From the NCBI RefSeq assembly GCF_027111295.1, contig NZ_CP114287.1, forward strand, positions 186,001 to 250,000: a stretch of DNA of 64,000 bases, written 5' to 3'. A program made the position numbers and the translations under genes. The DNA comes from Flavobacterium gelatinilyticum (GTDB taxonomy: Bacteria; Bacteroidota; Bacteroidia; Flavobacteriales; Flavobacteriaceae). Positions 54,737 through 64,000 of the stretch are shown in pieces. A model generated the notes under the pieces. That model did no database searches. It saw only the letters and a list, made by a program, of their open reading frames with translations, and was not told where the DNA came from. Position 1 is the stretch's first letter. Each line of letters starts with the position of its first letter.

Positions 54737-54765
54737 TCGTTTTTAAACTTTGAATTAGTATATAT

Positions 54766-54797
54766 AAAAGGTCTTCTAAACAGAAGACCTTTTTTTG
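54766..54797 (+). terminator. Terminator after the ankyrin gene
   Basis: AAAAGGTCTTCT (54766-54777) and AGAAGACCTTTT (54782-54793) form a perfect 12-bp stem with loop AAAC and a T-run. Confidence 0.92.
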
Positions 54798-54811
54798 TAA
54801 CCTAAAAATCA

Positions 54812-54843
54812 AAAAAGCATCATTATGGCAAATGATGCTTTTT
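54812..54843 (-). terminator. Terminator of the metal efflux operon
   Basis: AAAAAGCATCATT (54812-54824) and AATGATGCTTTTT (54831-54843) form a perfect 13-bp stem with a 6-base loop and T-run in either direction. It lies 52 bases past the stop of the RND pump gene. Confidence 0.88.
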
Positions 54844-54894
54844 CTTTCTTAACCAAATTAATCTAATAACCAATTAATTTATCGTATGAATGGA

Positions 54895-57800
54895 TTATTC
54901 AATTGCTTCATGTTTTTTGCGATTGAAAACCCAGAATAGAATAGGGAATACCAATAAGGTCAGAATGGTTGCTGTTATTAATCCCCCAATAATTACAATA
55001 GCCAGCGGTTTTTGAGATTCAGACCCAATTCCGGTTGAGATTGCAGCAGGAAGTAAACCTATAGAAGCCATAAGGGCAGTCATGACTACAGCACGTGTTC
55101 GTGCTTTGACTCCCATTAAAACCGATTCTTCAAGTCCGAATTTTGCTTTGAGATTATGATGAAATTCAGATATAAGAATTACACCATTCTGAATACAAAT
55201 TCCTAATAAAGCAATAAAACCAACTCCAGCTGAAATTCCGAAATTCATTCCTGTTAGATGAAGTGCTATAATACCGCCTATTATAGCAAAAGGCACATTG
55301 GCTAAAACAAGCAGCGAGTCTTTGAAATTTCCAAACAATATAAACAGTAAAACAAATATTCCTATTAAGCTGATTGGCACTACCTGAGCCAGACGCGCAC
55401 TGGCACGAACCTGATTTTCAAATTCACCTGTCCAGCCTGTAGTATATCCGGGAGGCATTTTTACTTCAGCTACTTTTGATTGTGCTTCTGCAATGGTGCT
55501 TCCTAAATCACGATCACGAACAGAGAATTTTACACCAATAAAACGTTTTGTATTATCTCTGTAAATAAATGCCGGTCCTGTTACGGTTTTGATCTCGCAG
55601 ATTTCTTTAAGCGGAATTTTGGCACCGCTGATTGTCGGCACTTTTAGTTCGGCCAGATCTTCTTCATCTTTACGGTATTCTTTGGAGAAACGAACTCTGA
55701 CATCAAATTTCTTTTCATCCTCATATTTCTGAGTAGCCGTTTTTCCTCCAAAAGCCAGCTCCAGAACAGCCTGCGCGTCGCTAAGAGTAACTCCGTAAGC
55801 CGCCATTCTTTCGCGATCCAGAATTACGCTGATTTCCGGCTGTCCAACATTTCTTAGGATACCAATATCTTTGATTCCTGGAATATTTTTGATTTTTGCC
55901 AGAACTTCATTCGATAATTCATCCAGTTTATCTAAATCATCTCCGTAAATTTTAACAGCATTTGAGGCTTTAAAACCCGCTACGGATTCGGCAACGTTGT
56001 CAATTACCGGCTGCGAATAATTATAGGTAATTCCCTGGTGGACTTTTAATTTTTCGTCCATTTCATTCACCAGCTCATCCATAGAAATTTTTCTCGTCCA
56101 GTCGGCTTTTGGTTTTAAATCAACCTGCAGCTGGATAAATCCAAAACCATTTGGGTCTGTTCCATCATTACTTCTTCCGGTTTGGGATAATACTTTTTTC
56201 ACTTCCGGAAAAGTTTCCAGATCTTTTCTAATCATTGCTGCTGTCTTGACACTTTCTGGCAGCGACGTACTCATAGGTAATTCGGCAGTAACCCATAAAG
56301 CACCTTCATTCAGCTGTGGCAAAAATTCTGTTCCTAAAAAGGTTGCAGAAAAGAATACAGCAGCAATAATTCCTGTAGACGCCGCTAATGTTTGTATCTT
56401 ATGCCTGAAGGTCCACGCAAATCCTTTTGCTACAATTTTATCCCAAAAATTCACAAACGGGTTATTTTTTTCCCTAACATTTTTATTTAATAAAATATGT
56501 GATAATACAGGAACTAAAGTTAAAGTGAACAGAAGGGCTCCCATTAAGGCAAAACCAAGGGTGAAGGCAAGCGGAGAGAACATCTTTCCTTCTACTTTCT
56601 GAAAAGAAAATATTGGAAGTAAAGCTGTAATAATTATCAGTTTCGAGAAAAAGATGGCTTTACCCATTTCTGTCCCTGTTTTTTTAATAATACTTCCTTT
56701 TGCAATTTTATTGTAAGCTGTCATTCCCAGCTGATGCGCCCGATGATCCAGTACAACAAATAATCCTTCGACCATTACTACCGCACCATCAATGATGATC
56801 CCGAAATCGACTGCTCCTAAACTCAGTAAGTTGGCGCTCATTCCCATCATTTTTAAACACAGGAATGCAAATAATAAAGAAAGCGGAATTACAATCGAAA
56901 CGGTAAAAGTCGTTCTCCAGTCGGCCATAAAAAGAAATACTACACAGGTAACCAGAATAATTCCTTCGAAGAGATTATGCATTACCGTATCAGTCGTGAA
57001 ATTCATCAGATTATCGCGATCATAAAAAGTTTCTATTTTAATGTCCTTTGGAAGTACAGTTTCATTTAACTCTTTAATTTTATCTTTTATTAAAGCTAAA
57101 GTTTCTTTGGCATTTTCGCCTTTTCGCATTACCACAATTCCTTCTACAGCATCGTCGTTATTGCCAATTCCGGTTTGCCCTACACGAGGCATTGAACTTT
57201 CATAAACATCGGCCAGGTTTTTAACCAAAATCGGATTGCCGCCGGCATCATCTACAATAATGTTTTCGATATCGGTTCTGGATTTTAAAAGACCAACACC
57301 GCGAACTACGAATGCTTGTCCGTTTTTTTCGATAATATCACCACCCACATTTAAGTTTCCGGCGTCGATGGCATTATAAACCTGTAAAGGTGTAATGTTG
57401 TATTTAGCCAGTTTTATTGGGTCGACCCCAACTTCGTAGGTTTTAGTCTGTCCACCAAAAACATTCAGATCAGCTACTCCGGGAACAGCACGAAGCTGTT
57501 TGTCAATTACCCAGTTTTGATAGGTAAGTAATTCGCGGCTGTCTCTGCTGTCGCTTTTTACAATGTATCTGAAAATCTCGCCTGTAGGTCCGTAAGGAGG
57601 CTGTACGTCTGGTTCTACTTCATCCGGAAGAGTAACATTCTTTAATAAATTATTGACCTGAAAACGTGCAAAAGTATCGTCGACACCATCATCAAAAATG
57701 ATTTTGATAACCGATAGACCAAACATGGTAATGCTTCGTACACTCGTTTTCTTTTGTACGGAATTCATCGAAATTTCGATAGGCGTCGTTACAAAACGCT

Positions 57801-57993
57801 CTACTTCTTCGGCACTTTTACCATTCCACTGTGTAATAATAATAATTTGTGTATTGGTTACATCCGGAAAAGCGTCGATTGGCATGTGTTTAAAAGAAAT
57901 GAATCCCGCAACAGCCAACATTCCAACCCAAAAAAAGGTAAATGCTTTATTCTTAAGCGAAAAAGCAATTATACTACGTATAAATTTGTTCAT
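54895..57993 (-). CDS. Heavy-metal efflux RND transporter (CzcA/CusA family)
   Basis: 1032 residues with the usual 12 helices and two large periplasmic loops. The helix-4 proton-relay segment is DFGIIIDGAVVMVEG. This DFG-x3-DGA pattern belongs to pumps for divalent cations such as zinc, cobalt or cadmium, and differs from the A-x-G-x3-DA pattern of copper/silver CusA. The final Asn of the usual VEN is Gly here. It is the last gene of an operon with adaptor, outer-membrane factor, kinase and regulator; the gap to the adaptor gene is 3 bases. The metal is inferred from the motif. Confidence 0.94.
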   Translation of the reverse strand: MNKFIRSIIAFSLKNKAFTFFWVGMLAVAGFISFKHMPIDAFPDVTNTQIIIITQWNGKSAEEVERFVTTPIEISMNSVQKKTSVRSITMFGLSVIKIIFDDGVDDTFARFQVNNLLKNVTLPDEVEPDVQPPYGPTGEIFRYIVKSDSRDSRELLTYQNWVIDKQLRAVPGVADLNVFGGQTKTYEVGVDPIKLAKYNITPLQVYNAIDAGNLNVGGDIIEKNGQAFVVRGVGLLKSRTDIENIIVDDAGGNPILVKNLADVYESSMPRVGQTGIGNNDDAVEGIVVMRKGENAKETLALIKDKIKELNETVLPKDIKIETFYDRDNLMNFTTDTVMHNLFEGIILVTCVVFLFMADWRTTFTVSIVIPLSLLFAFLCLKMMGMSANLLSLGAVDFGIIIDGAVVMVEGLFVVLDHRAHQLGMTAYNKIAKGSIIKKTGTEMGKAIFFSKLIIITALLPIFSFQKVEGKMFSPLAFTLGFALMGALLFTLTLVPVLSHILLNKNVREKNNPFVNFWDKIVAKGFAWTFRHKIQTLAASTGIIAAVFFSATFLGTEFLPQLNEGALWVTAELPMSTSLPESVKTAAMIRKDLETFPEVKKVLSQTGRSNDGTDPNGFGFIQLQVDLKPKADWTRKISMDELVNEMDEKLKVHQGITYNYSQPVIDNVAESVAGFKASNAVKIYGDDLDKLDELSNEVLAKIKNIPGIKDIGILRNVGQPEISVILDRERMAAYGVTLSDAQAVLELAFGGKTATQKYEDEKKFDVRVRFSKEYRKDEEDLAELKVPTISGAKIPLKEICEIKTVTGPAFIYRDNTKRFIGVKFSVRDRDLGSTIAEAQSKVAEVKMPPGYTTGWTGEFENQVRASARLAQVVPISLIGIFVLLFILFGNFKDSLLVLANVPFAIIGGIIALHLTGMNFGISAGVGFIALLGICIQNGVILISEFHHNLKAKFGLEESVLMGVKARTRAVVMTALMASIGLLPAAISTGIGSESQKPLAIVIIGGLITATILTLLVFPILFWVFNRKKHEAIE

Positions 57994-57996
57994 ATC

Positions 57997-59085
57997 TTAA
58001 TCGTTTAAAGCGCGGTAAATAAATAATTGGTTGTTGGTAATTACTTTTTCATTTTCTTTTAAACCGCTTGAGATATAAGTAGTATCTCCCACAACTCTGT
58101 AAACTTCGACCTGTCTGGTTTCGATATTATGACGGTCTTTAAATATCATTACAAAGTTTTTGCTTTTATCAAATACGATCGCTTTGCTTGGAATAGCAAT
58201 CATCGATTCGTTTTTTTCATTATAAGACAGTTTGATATTGGCATTCATGTCCGGTTTCAGTAAAAAATCTGAATTTTGAAGTTTTATACGTGCCTGCATG
58301 GCTTTAGTTTCTGGATCGATAACGTTGAATATCTTATCTACTTTACCTTTAAAAACTTTATCCGGATAACTTAAAGTCGTAACATTGGCATCGATACCTA
58401 ATTTTACCTTGTTAATATCAATTTCATTAATATTGGCCATGGCCCATACTTCACTGATTTCGGCAATATCAAAAATATTTTCAGAACGGTCAGAACGTAA
58501 AAGCATATCCTGGTTAATGCTTTTTTGAATAATAAACCCGCTGATTGGTGCTGTAACTTCGTAAATAGAACCTGCTTTTATATTGTAGATTTTGTAAGTT
58601 TCCTGAATTTTACTTAGCTGAGATTGTGCTTTATTAACCTCAGATTTTGCCTGAAGAACATCGCTTTCAGAATTTAGTTTTCCATCAAATAATTCCTGCG
58701 CCACTTTTAAATTGTTTTTAGCAACCAGCAAATCGCTTTTGGCATCGATGGATTGTTTTTCGAAATCGGCGATATCTGTACTTTTTATAGTAGCCAGAAT
58801 TTGTCCTTTTCGAACATAATCTCCTAATTCGACATTTACTTTAATAACACTTCCGCCTACAAGCGGGTAAACGTCAATCATTTTATTGTTATCCGCTATG
58901 ATTTTTCCAAAAAAAGTCAGTTCGTTTTTTACCGGTTCTGTCTTAGCTTCAGCAGTGCTTGTTGTTTTAAGCATGCTGTCACTCAGCGAAAAGGTACTGT
59001 TGGTTTCCGGATTTTCTACCTCCTTTTTGCAGCTTGTAACAGATAAACTTACAATTGCAGCTCCTATAATTAGTATATGTTTCAT
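57997..59085 (-). CDS. RND efflux periplasmic adaptor (membrane fusion) lipoprotein
   Basis: 362 residues with lipobox SVTSC (Cys19). It shows the MFP order: barrel-sandwich half (VNVELGDYVRKGQILATIKS), an alpha-hairpin (about 120-165, LLVAKNNLKVAQELFDGKLN), second lipoyl half (IYEVTAPISGFIIQKSINQD) and beta-barrel parts. No His- or Met-rich metal-binding tail is present. It links the inner-membrane pump to the outer-membrane factor encoded 12 bases upstream. Confidence 0.94.
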   Translation of the reverse strand: MKHILIIGAAIVSLSVTSCKKEVENPETNSTFSLSDSMLKTTSTAEAKTEPVKNELTFFGKIIADNNKMIDVYPLVGGSVIKVNVELGDYVRKGQILATIKSTDIADFEKQSIDAKSDLLVAKNNLKVAQELFDGKLNSESDVLQAKSEVNKAQSQLSKIQETYKIYNIKAGSIYEVTAPISGFIIQKSINQDMLLRSDRSENIFDIAEISEVWAMANINEIDINKVKLGIDANVTTLSYPDKVFKGKVDKIFNVIDPETKAMQARIKLQNSDFLLKPDMNANIKLSYNEKNESMIAIPSKAIVFDKSKNFVMIFKDRHNIETRQVEVYRVVGDTTYISSGLKENEKVITNNQLFIYRALND

Positions 59086-59097
59086 TATTATTTAGTT

Positions 59098-60345
59098 TTA
59101 AAATAAATCCTTGTTGATAGTACTGTTTAACTCTTCGCCGGATAAGGCCAGCTTTTTCTTTAATTCATTAACCTGAATATTGGCCTGGTTGTAACTTTCC
59201 ATGAAATCTGTAAACTCAAGCAGACTGATGTTTCTTTTTTGAAAATTGGTCAGTATTCCGTTGTAAACAGCTTCAAAATCAGCATTTACTGTTGGTTTGA
59301 TTACAGCATAATTTTTACGGGATTCTTCCCATTTATTCCAGGCCGATGTAATTTCTGTCTGTAATTGCAGTTCGAAATTCTGTTTTTCAACTTTAGATTG
59401 TGCTAAAACTGTCTGGGCATATTTTATATTTCCTTTATTTTTGTTCCAAAGTGGCAGCGGAATCCCGACTGAAACATTGGCTTCTCTGTTAAAAGCACCG
59501 CTTCGCTGATCATAGTTTGCGCCAAGGGTTATATCAGGAACAGAAAGAGATTTTTGCCATTTTACGGTTAGCTCATTGGCTTCAATTTCTTTTTGTTTAG
59601 CCAGATAATCAGGTCTGTTGGCAATCGCATCGCTTTCTAAAGCTTTTAAATCAAAAGGAATAGCTTTTAAATATTTAGTGAATTCATTATCATAAACTTT
59701 TGGGACTATCATTTCGGTAGAATTTAAAAGAAGTCTCAAATTTGCCTGTTCTTCAATATTGTTGTTCACGACTTCCATTCGCTCATTTTTGAAGTTGAGA
59801 TACAGCGTTTGCAAACGCACAACATCCCTAAGCGGAATATTTCCCTTTTGAGCCTGAATAGAATAGGAATTAATTAAGTCTTCGATGTGAGCAATCTGTT
59901 TATCAGTTGTTTCAAGACTTTTGGTGTTGTAATAAACTGTGTAAAAACTTTGTCTAAGCTGTAATTTTAATGTTCTTAGTAAATCGTTAAACTGAAGTTC
60001 TGCCAGCTGTTCGTTAGTTTTTGCGATTTTGATTTCATTGCGTTTTTTGCCGCCAAGATAAATAAGCTGTTCAATACCAAATGCTTTTTGTCCTTGTTTA
60101 CCAATATCAAAATATTGATTCCTTTCGGGGTTATAAGCATTTAATTCTGCGGTAATGGTGGGGTTTTCCCAGATACGGGACTGGATTGTCAGCGCTTTTG
60201 ATGCATCAATATTATAATGCGAAGCCAGTAAAAAAAGGTTGTTTTTAAGAAACTGGCTCTCACAATCTTCAAGTGTGACTGCATTTTGAGCCATTACTAC
60301 CTGATTGAGAGATACAAGTAATAATAATGCATAGAGTTTTCTCAT
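59098..60345 (-). CDS. TolC family outer-membrane factor
   Basis: 415 residues, signal peptide ending NQVVMAQ (about 20). The two TolC-type repeats of long coiled helices are visible, with the family's GANYDQRSGAFNREANVSVG and IPLPLWNKNKG segments. Trimers form the outer-membrane duct of the pump. It lies 84 bases after the kinase gene and starts the structural part of the operon. Confidence 0.93.
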   Translation of the reverse strand: MRKLYALLLLVSLNQVVMAQNAVTLEDCESQFLKNNLFLLASHYNIDASKALTIQSRIWENPTITAELNAYNPERNQYFDIGKQGQKAFGIEQLIYLGGKKRNEIKIAKTNEQLAELQFNDLLRTLKLQLRQSFYTVYYNTKSLETTDKQIAHIEDLINSYSIQAQKGNIPLRDVVRLQTLYLNFKNERMEVVNNNIEEQANLRLLLNSTEMIVPKVYDNEFTKYLKAIPFDLKALESDAIANRPDYLAKQKEIEANELTVKWQKSLSVPDITLGANYDQRSGAFNREANVSVGIPLPLWNKNKGNIKYAQTVLAQSKVEKQNFELQLQTEITSAWNKWEESRKNYAVIKPTVNADFEAVYNGILTNFQKRNISLLEFTDFMESYNQANIQVNELKKKLALSGEELNSTINKDLF

Positions 60346-60429
60346 TGTATCAAATTTATTTTATACAAATATGCTATAGGCCAACTTTAATAAAGCTTAA
60401 AATCTACCTTAAAATTACCTTAAAATAAA

Positions 60430-61791
60430 TTATGAATGAAAAATCAGCTGAAATAAATTAATGTTATTGTTTGGAATACTGTAAGTTATGTTTGAATTAT
60501 GAAGAGTAAGGATTCGCTGGACGATGCGTAAACCCAATCCAAAACCGTTTGTTCCCTGTGCGTTTTTGCCTCGCATAAAAGGTTCAAAAAGATGTTTTTG
60601 TTCTTCGCTGCTTAATGTGTTTCCTGTGTTTAAAATTGAAATAACGAGCTGATTTTTATCAGTACTTATTTTTACTTCTGCCTGATTATTATCTGAATAT
60701 ACGCAGGCATTTTTTAAAACATTCATTAAAGCAATTTCTAAAAGACTTTTATTGCCTTTTACTTCAAGTAAAGTGTCTAGATTATCACTTTCTTCAATCT
60801 CGAATAAAATAATAAACTCAGGAAAACTCTTTTTAAGATTTTCTATTGTAGAGAACAAAATTTCATCCATACGATGATTTTCATTGTTTTTGGCCTCTCG
60901 ATTATCAATTTTAGATAAAATCAATAAAGAATTAATCAGTTCAGTTAAATGGTTTACATCAGATAAAATAGCAGTTAAAAAGGTTTTTCCTTTTTCGGAT
61001 GTCTGAGGATCGGCAATCGTATTTTCAATTTGCGCCGTCATTCTCGATAATGGAGTCCTAAGTTCATGAGAAGCATGAGCCGTAAACTCTTTTTGTTTTT
61101 GATACGAGATTTCAATTCTGTCCATCATGTAATTAAACTCATTGGCAATCAGATCAATTTCATCCTTATTGCTTTTGGAAACGATACGCGTATCAAGATT
61201 ATTTTCGTTTATATTTTTAATTTTCTGATGAAACAATCCAAGTGGATTCAAAGCTTTCTTAACCATAAACGACGTTAAAAGCCAGCATATACAGGTAAAA
61301 AAGATATACGATATAATTAAAGTATAACGAAGAAAAAGCAGTTTGCGTTTTCCGTAATCGTCTGTAGCTGAAATTAGAGCATAGAAATCTTTATAATTTG
61401 TATCGTAAAAAACACCGTATACTTCGTAATCGCCCTGTTGTTTAAAGAACGTTTTATTTTTCTTCAGGTATTTTAAATCCTCTACAGACCATTTGATTTT
61501 GGCATCGTCAATACTGCTGTATATCAGTTTAAAATTAGAATCAAAAACCAGTGTTTTTTCATCATACAATTTATTGATTGAATTCTGGTCAATCATTTTA
61601 AGCAATTGCTCATCTACTTCTTTCACATTAACCAAAAGTTTAATGTTAGAAAGAGCTTTAATTTCGAGACGTTCCCTGAATTCTTCCTTTCTAAAATTCG
61701 AATACAAAACAAATATCACAGTCGATGCCAGCCCAAAAAGGATTGTAAACAATAAGCTGACTAATAGTGATATTCTGTTTTTTAATGTCAT
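60430..61791 (-). CDS. Sensor histidine kinase
   Basis: 453 residues. Two helices (about 8-32 and 155-175) bracket a periplasmic sensing domain, followed by a HAMP domain (about 178-230), the phosphoacceptor His242 in ASHELRTPLSRM, and an ATPase domain with the N box NVLKNACVYS and G box GFGLGLRIVQ. The sensing domain has no His/Cys cluster. Its start overlaps the regulator stop by 4 bases (ATGA). It likely senses excess metal for the pump encoded downstream. Confidence 0.94.
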   Translation of the reverse strand: MTLKNRISLLVSLLFTILFGLASTVIFVLYSNFRKEEFRERLEIKALSNIKLLVNVKEVDEQLLKMIDQNSINKLYDEKTLVFDSNFKLIYSSIDDAKIKWSVEDLKYLKKNKTFFKQQGDYEVYGVFYDTNYKDFYALISATDDYGKRKLLFLRYTLIISYIFFTCICWLLTSFMVKKALNPLGLFHQKIKNINENNLDTRIVSKSNKDEIDLIANEFNYMMDRIEISYQKQKEFTAHASHELRTPLSRMTAQIENTIADPQTSEKGKTFLTAILSDVNHLTELINSLLILSKIDNREAKNNENHRMDEILFSTIENLKKSFPEFIILFEIEESDNLDTLLEVKGNKSLLEIALMNVLKNACVYSDNNQAEVKISTDKNQLVISILNTGNTLSSEEQKHLFEPFMRGKNAQGTNGFGLGLRIVQRILTLHNSNITYSIPNNNINLFQLIFHS

Positions 61792-62468
61792 TCCTGATTA
61801 CTTAAATAATAGCCGTAGCCAATTTTGGTGCGTATTAATTTTGTTTCCTGATCTTTATCGATTTTCTTTCGCAGAAAATTGATGTAAACTTCAATTGTGT
61901 TCTGATTGGTTTCTATATGATAATCCCAAAGTTTCTCAGCAATGAACTGTTTGGAGAGAACTTTTCCTTTGGCATGAGCCAGAATTAAGATTAGTTTAAA
62001 TTCTTTTGGAGTAAGTTTAATTTCTTCGCCGGAACGAAAAACTTTCATTTCTTCTTCTAGTATTTCAAGATCTTCAACGATGATTTTATTCTCTGTTTGC
62101 TGCGGAATTTCTTTTCTTCGTAATAAAGAAGAAATCCGTGCGTACAATTCTTCAAAGTGAAAGGGTTTTACCAGATAGTCATCTGCGCCATTATCGAAAG
62201 AAGCTAATTTGTCTTCAATTTCACTAAAAGCAGTCAGCATAATAATAGGTGTCTTTTTATCGACCTCACGAATACCTTTGCAGACTTCAATTCCGTTTAT
62301 TCCCGGAACATTTATATCAAGAATGATGAGATCGTATTCGTACGGAAAGTATTTTTTAAGTAATAAAGAGCCATCATAATAAGGAATACACTCGAATTTT
62401 TTCGTAGTAAAGAACGCAGATATTTCTTTAGACAATGTGAAATCATCTTCGAGTAGTAATATTTTCAT
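61788..62468 (-). CDS. OmpR/PhoB family response regulator
   Basis: 226 residues. Receiver domain with acidic pocket ED at 7-9, phosphoacceptor Asp51 in LIILDINVPG, Thr in MLTAFS and Lys in DYLVKPFHFEEL; the winged-helix DNA-binding domain covers about 128-224 (LTPKEFKLILILAHAKGKVL). First gene of the regulator-kinase-TolC-adaptor-pump operon, so probably autoregulating. Confidence 0.95.
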   Translation of the reverse strand: MKILLLEDDFTLSKEISAFFTTKKFECIPYYDGSLLLKKYFPYEYDLIILDINVPGINGIEVCKGIREVDKKTPIIMLTAFSEIEDKLASFDNGADDYLVKPFHFEELYARISSLLRRKEIPQQTENKIIVEDLEILEEEMKVFRSGEEIKLTPKEFKLILILAHAKGKVLSKQFIAEKLWDYHIETNQNTIEVYINFLRKKIDKDQETKLIRTKIGYGYYLSNQE

Positions 62469-62486
62469 GTTTTTGTGGTATTTTTT

Positions 62487-62517
62487 AAATTCGGCCGTTT
62501 TGAAAACAGCCGAATTT
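62487..62517 (-). terminator. Hairpin between M42 peptidase and response regulator genes
   Basis: AAATTCGGC (62487-62495) pairs with GCCGAATTT (62509-62517), with a partly paired TTTT/AAAA interior. On the minus strand no long T-run follows. It probably terminates the M42 gene. Confidence 0.5.
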
Positions 62518-62533
62518 ATGAGGGAATAGTTTT

Positions 62534-63622
62534 TTATTTGAAATAAGAGAACGTTTCATTGTTCTCAATTTTCAACAACGATTCATAAATCAGTTGAATA
62601 ACATTTTCAACATCTTCTTTATGAACCATTTCAACTGTCGTATGCATATAACGAAGCGGAAGTGAAATCAAAGCCGATGCTACACCGCCATTACTATAAG
62701 CAAAAGCATCAGTATCTGTACCGGTAGCGCGAGAAGTAGCATGACGCTGAAACGGGATTTTGTTTTCTTCGGCAGTTTCTACAATTAAATCACGTAATTT
62801 ATTTTGAATAGCAGGAGAGTAGCCAATTACCGGACCTTTTCCCATTTTAAGATCGCCTTCAACCTTTTTGTCTATCATTGGAGTAGTGGTGTCGTGGCAC
62901 ACATCGGTTACAATAGCGACATTAGGTTTTATTCTGTGGGCGATCATTTCGGCACCGCGTAAACCAATTTCTTCCTGAACAGAATTTACGATATATAATC
63001 CAAAAGGCAGTTCCTTTTTATTTTCTTTAAGCAGACGCGCCACTTCGGCGATCATAAAACCACCCATTCTGTTGTCGATAGCTCTGCAGACAAATTTATT
63101 CTCATTCAGGATCATAAATTCATCAGGATATGTAATAACACAGCCAACGTGAACTCCCATTGCTTCAACCTGCTCTTTGTTTTCGCATCCTAAATCAATA
63201 AAAATATTGCTTAGTTTAGGGATTTCTTCTTTATCACGCAAACGAGTATGAATAGCCGGCCATCCAAAAACACCTTTTACAATTCCTTTTTTGGTATGAA
63301 TGTTAACTCTTTTTGAAGGAGCAATCTGATGATCAGAACCTCCATTTCGTATTACATATATTAAACCATCTTCAGTTATATAATTTACATACCATGAAAT
63401 TTCATCGGCATGACCTTCAATTACGACTTTAAAAGGAGCATCAGGATTAATAACTCCTACAGCAGATCCATAAGTATCAGTTATAAAAGTATCAACATAA
63501 GGCTTTAGATAATTCATCCAAAGTTTCTGACCTTCACTCTCATAACCAGTAGGCGAAGCATTATTTAGGTAGCTTTCCAGGAAAGCAATCGATGTATCGT
63601 TTAAGATAGATTTTGTACTCAT
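62534..63622 (-). CDS. M42 family metallo-aminopeptidase
   Basis: 362 residues, no signal peptide, so cytoplasmic. Metal ligands of the clan can be followed: EGHADEISWYV (His), CRAIDNRMGGF (bridging Asp), VQEEIGLRGAEM (catalytic Glu pair), VTDVCHDT and YMHTTVEMVHKED (last His). M42 enzymes form large tetrahedral assemblies that trim peptides, often with Glu/Asp or broad preference; older databases call them endoglucanase M or FrvX. It is divergent from the DUF4294 gene with 81 bases between. Confidence 0.94.
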   Translation of the reverse strand: MSTKSILNDTSIAFLESYLNNASPTGYESEGQKLWMNYLKPYVDTFITDTYGSAVGVINPDAPFKVVIEGHADEISWYVNYITEDGLIYVIRNGGSDHQIAPSKRVNIHTKKGIVKGVFGWPAIHTRLRDKEEIPKLSNIFIDLGCENKEQVEAMGVHVGCVITYPDEFMILNENKFVCRAIDNRMGGFMIAEVARLLKENKKELPFGLYIVNSVQEEIGLRGAEMIAHRIKPNVAIVTDVCHDTTTPMIDKKVEGDLKMGKGPVIGYSPAIQNKLRDLIVETAEENKIPFQRHATSRATGTDTDAFAYSNGGVASALISLPLRYMHTTVEMVHKEDVENVIQLIYESLLKIENNETFSYFK

Positions 63623-63703
63623 AAAAATATTTTTGCGCTAATTTATAAATTTGGTATCAGAGTTGTGTATAAATATATAATTTTACATATAAATTAAGAC
63701 TCC

Positions 63704-64000
63704 ATGAGATATACCTGCTGTATTTTGTTTTTTATACTGATTTCGTTTTCGGTTCAAGCCCAAATAACTCCAAAAGAAAATCAGGAAATGGGTTACATAT
63801 TAACTGAACAAGATTCTATTCTTAACGACACCATTCAATTGCCCGAAATTATTATTTCAAAAGGTGAAAAGATGAATCCTGAAGAATTAAAGCAGTTTCA
63901 GATTCTTCAAAACAGGGTTTATAAAGTATATCCATACGCTAAATTAGCTGCAGACAGACTGACCGCGCTAAATAAAGGAATGGAGCGATTGAAAACCAAC
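63704..64000 (+). CDS. DUF4294 domain protein, secreted (3' end outside the window)
   Basis: The first 99 codons are present. A signal peptide (MRYTCCILFFILISFSVQAQ) is followed by a linker and then LPEIIISKGEKMN, with KVYPYAKLAADRL about ten residues before the edge, the conserved part of DUF4294 proteins of Bacteroidota. Function unknown. A TAAATTTG box at 63646-63653 lies 50 bases ahead of the ATG. Confidence 0.85.
   Translation, partial: MRYTCCILFFILISFSVQAQITPKENQEMGYILTEQDSILNDTIQLPEIIISKGEKMNPEELKQFQILQNRVYKVYPYAKLAADRLTALNKGMERLKTN

Overview
The window looks like chromosomal DNA of a Flavobacterium (Bacteroidota, Flavobacteriaceae). It is AT-rich, genes have weak Shine-Dalgarno signals, promoters fit the Bacteroidota pattern TTG-N(about 20)-TAnnTTTG, and it carries gliding genes (gldF, gldG), two SusC/SusD pairs, FecI/FecR-type regulators and a DUF4294 protein. 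No rRNA, tRNA, CRISPR array, prophage or intact insertion sequence was seen. About 46 genes or gene remnants are described; the first (M16 peptidase) and last (DUF4294) run off the ends.

Left part (1-14.6 kb). A minus-strand locus reads ECF sigma factor, FecR anti-sigma factor, SusC with an STN signalling domain, SusD, ABC ATPase, a permease fused to a GldG-like domain, and a secreted M16 zinc peptidase. A secreted M28 peptidase diverges from the sigma gene. I infer an ECF-controlled outer-membrane import system, most likely for peptides, coupled to an unusual GldF-GldG fusion ABC module. A run of 27 A/T pairs lies just ahead of the anti-sigma gene.

Accessory-looking part (14.8-24.6 kb). A TonB-dependent receptor is followed by a frameshifted remnant of a PepSY membrane protein. 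A minus-strand group then reads Crp-type regulator, DJ-1/PfpI protein broken by one in-frame stop, YddG-like exporter and an exported nitroreductase. Next come an S41 peptidase, a 700-bp decayed stretch, an AraC regulator and an SDR oxidoreductase.

Housekeeping and mannan part (24.6-42.8 kb). mnmE, a tandem universal stress protein and a membrane-anchored MutS-like ATPase precede an alpha-mannan utilisation locus: LacI regulator, SusC, SusD, two GH92 alpha-mannosidases, a GH125 alpha-1,6-mannosidase and a ROK sugar kinase. Nearly identical operator-like 16-mers lie before lacI and before susC.

Right part (42.8-64 kb). This holds a FrnE-type DsbA protein, dnaN, gldG and gldF, a DUF62 SAM hydrolase, phoH, a lipoprotein, a HAD phosphatase, purC, a GH26 mannanase whose signal-peptide codons form a perfect terminator-like hairpin, a small ankyrin protein, a divalent-metal RND efflux operon with its own two-component system, an M42 aminopeptidase and a DUF4294 protein.
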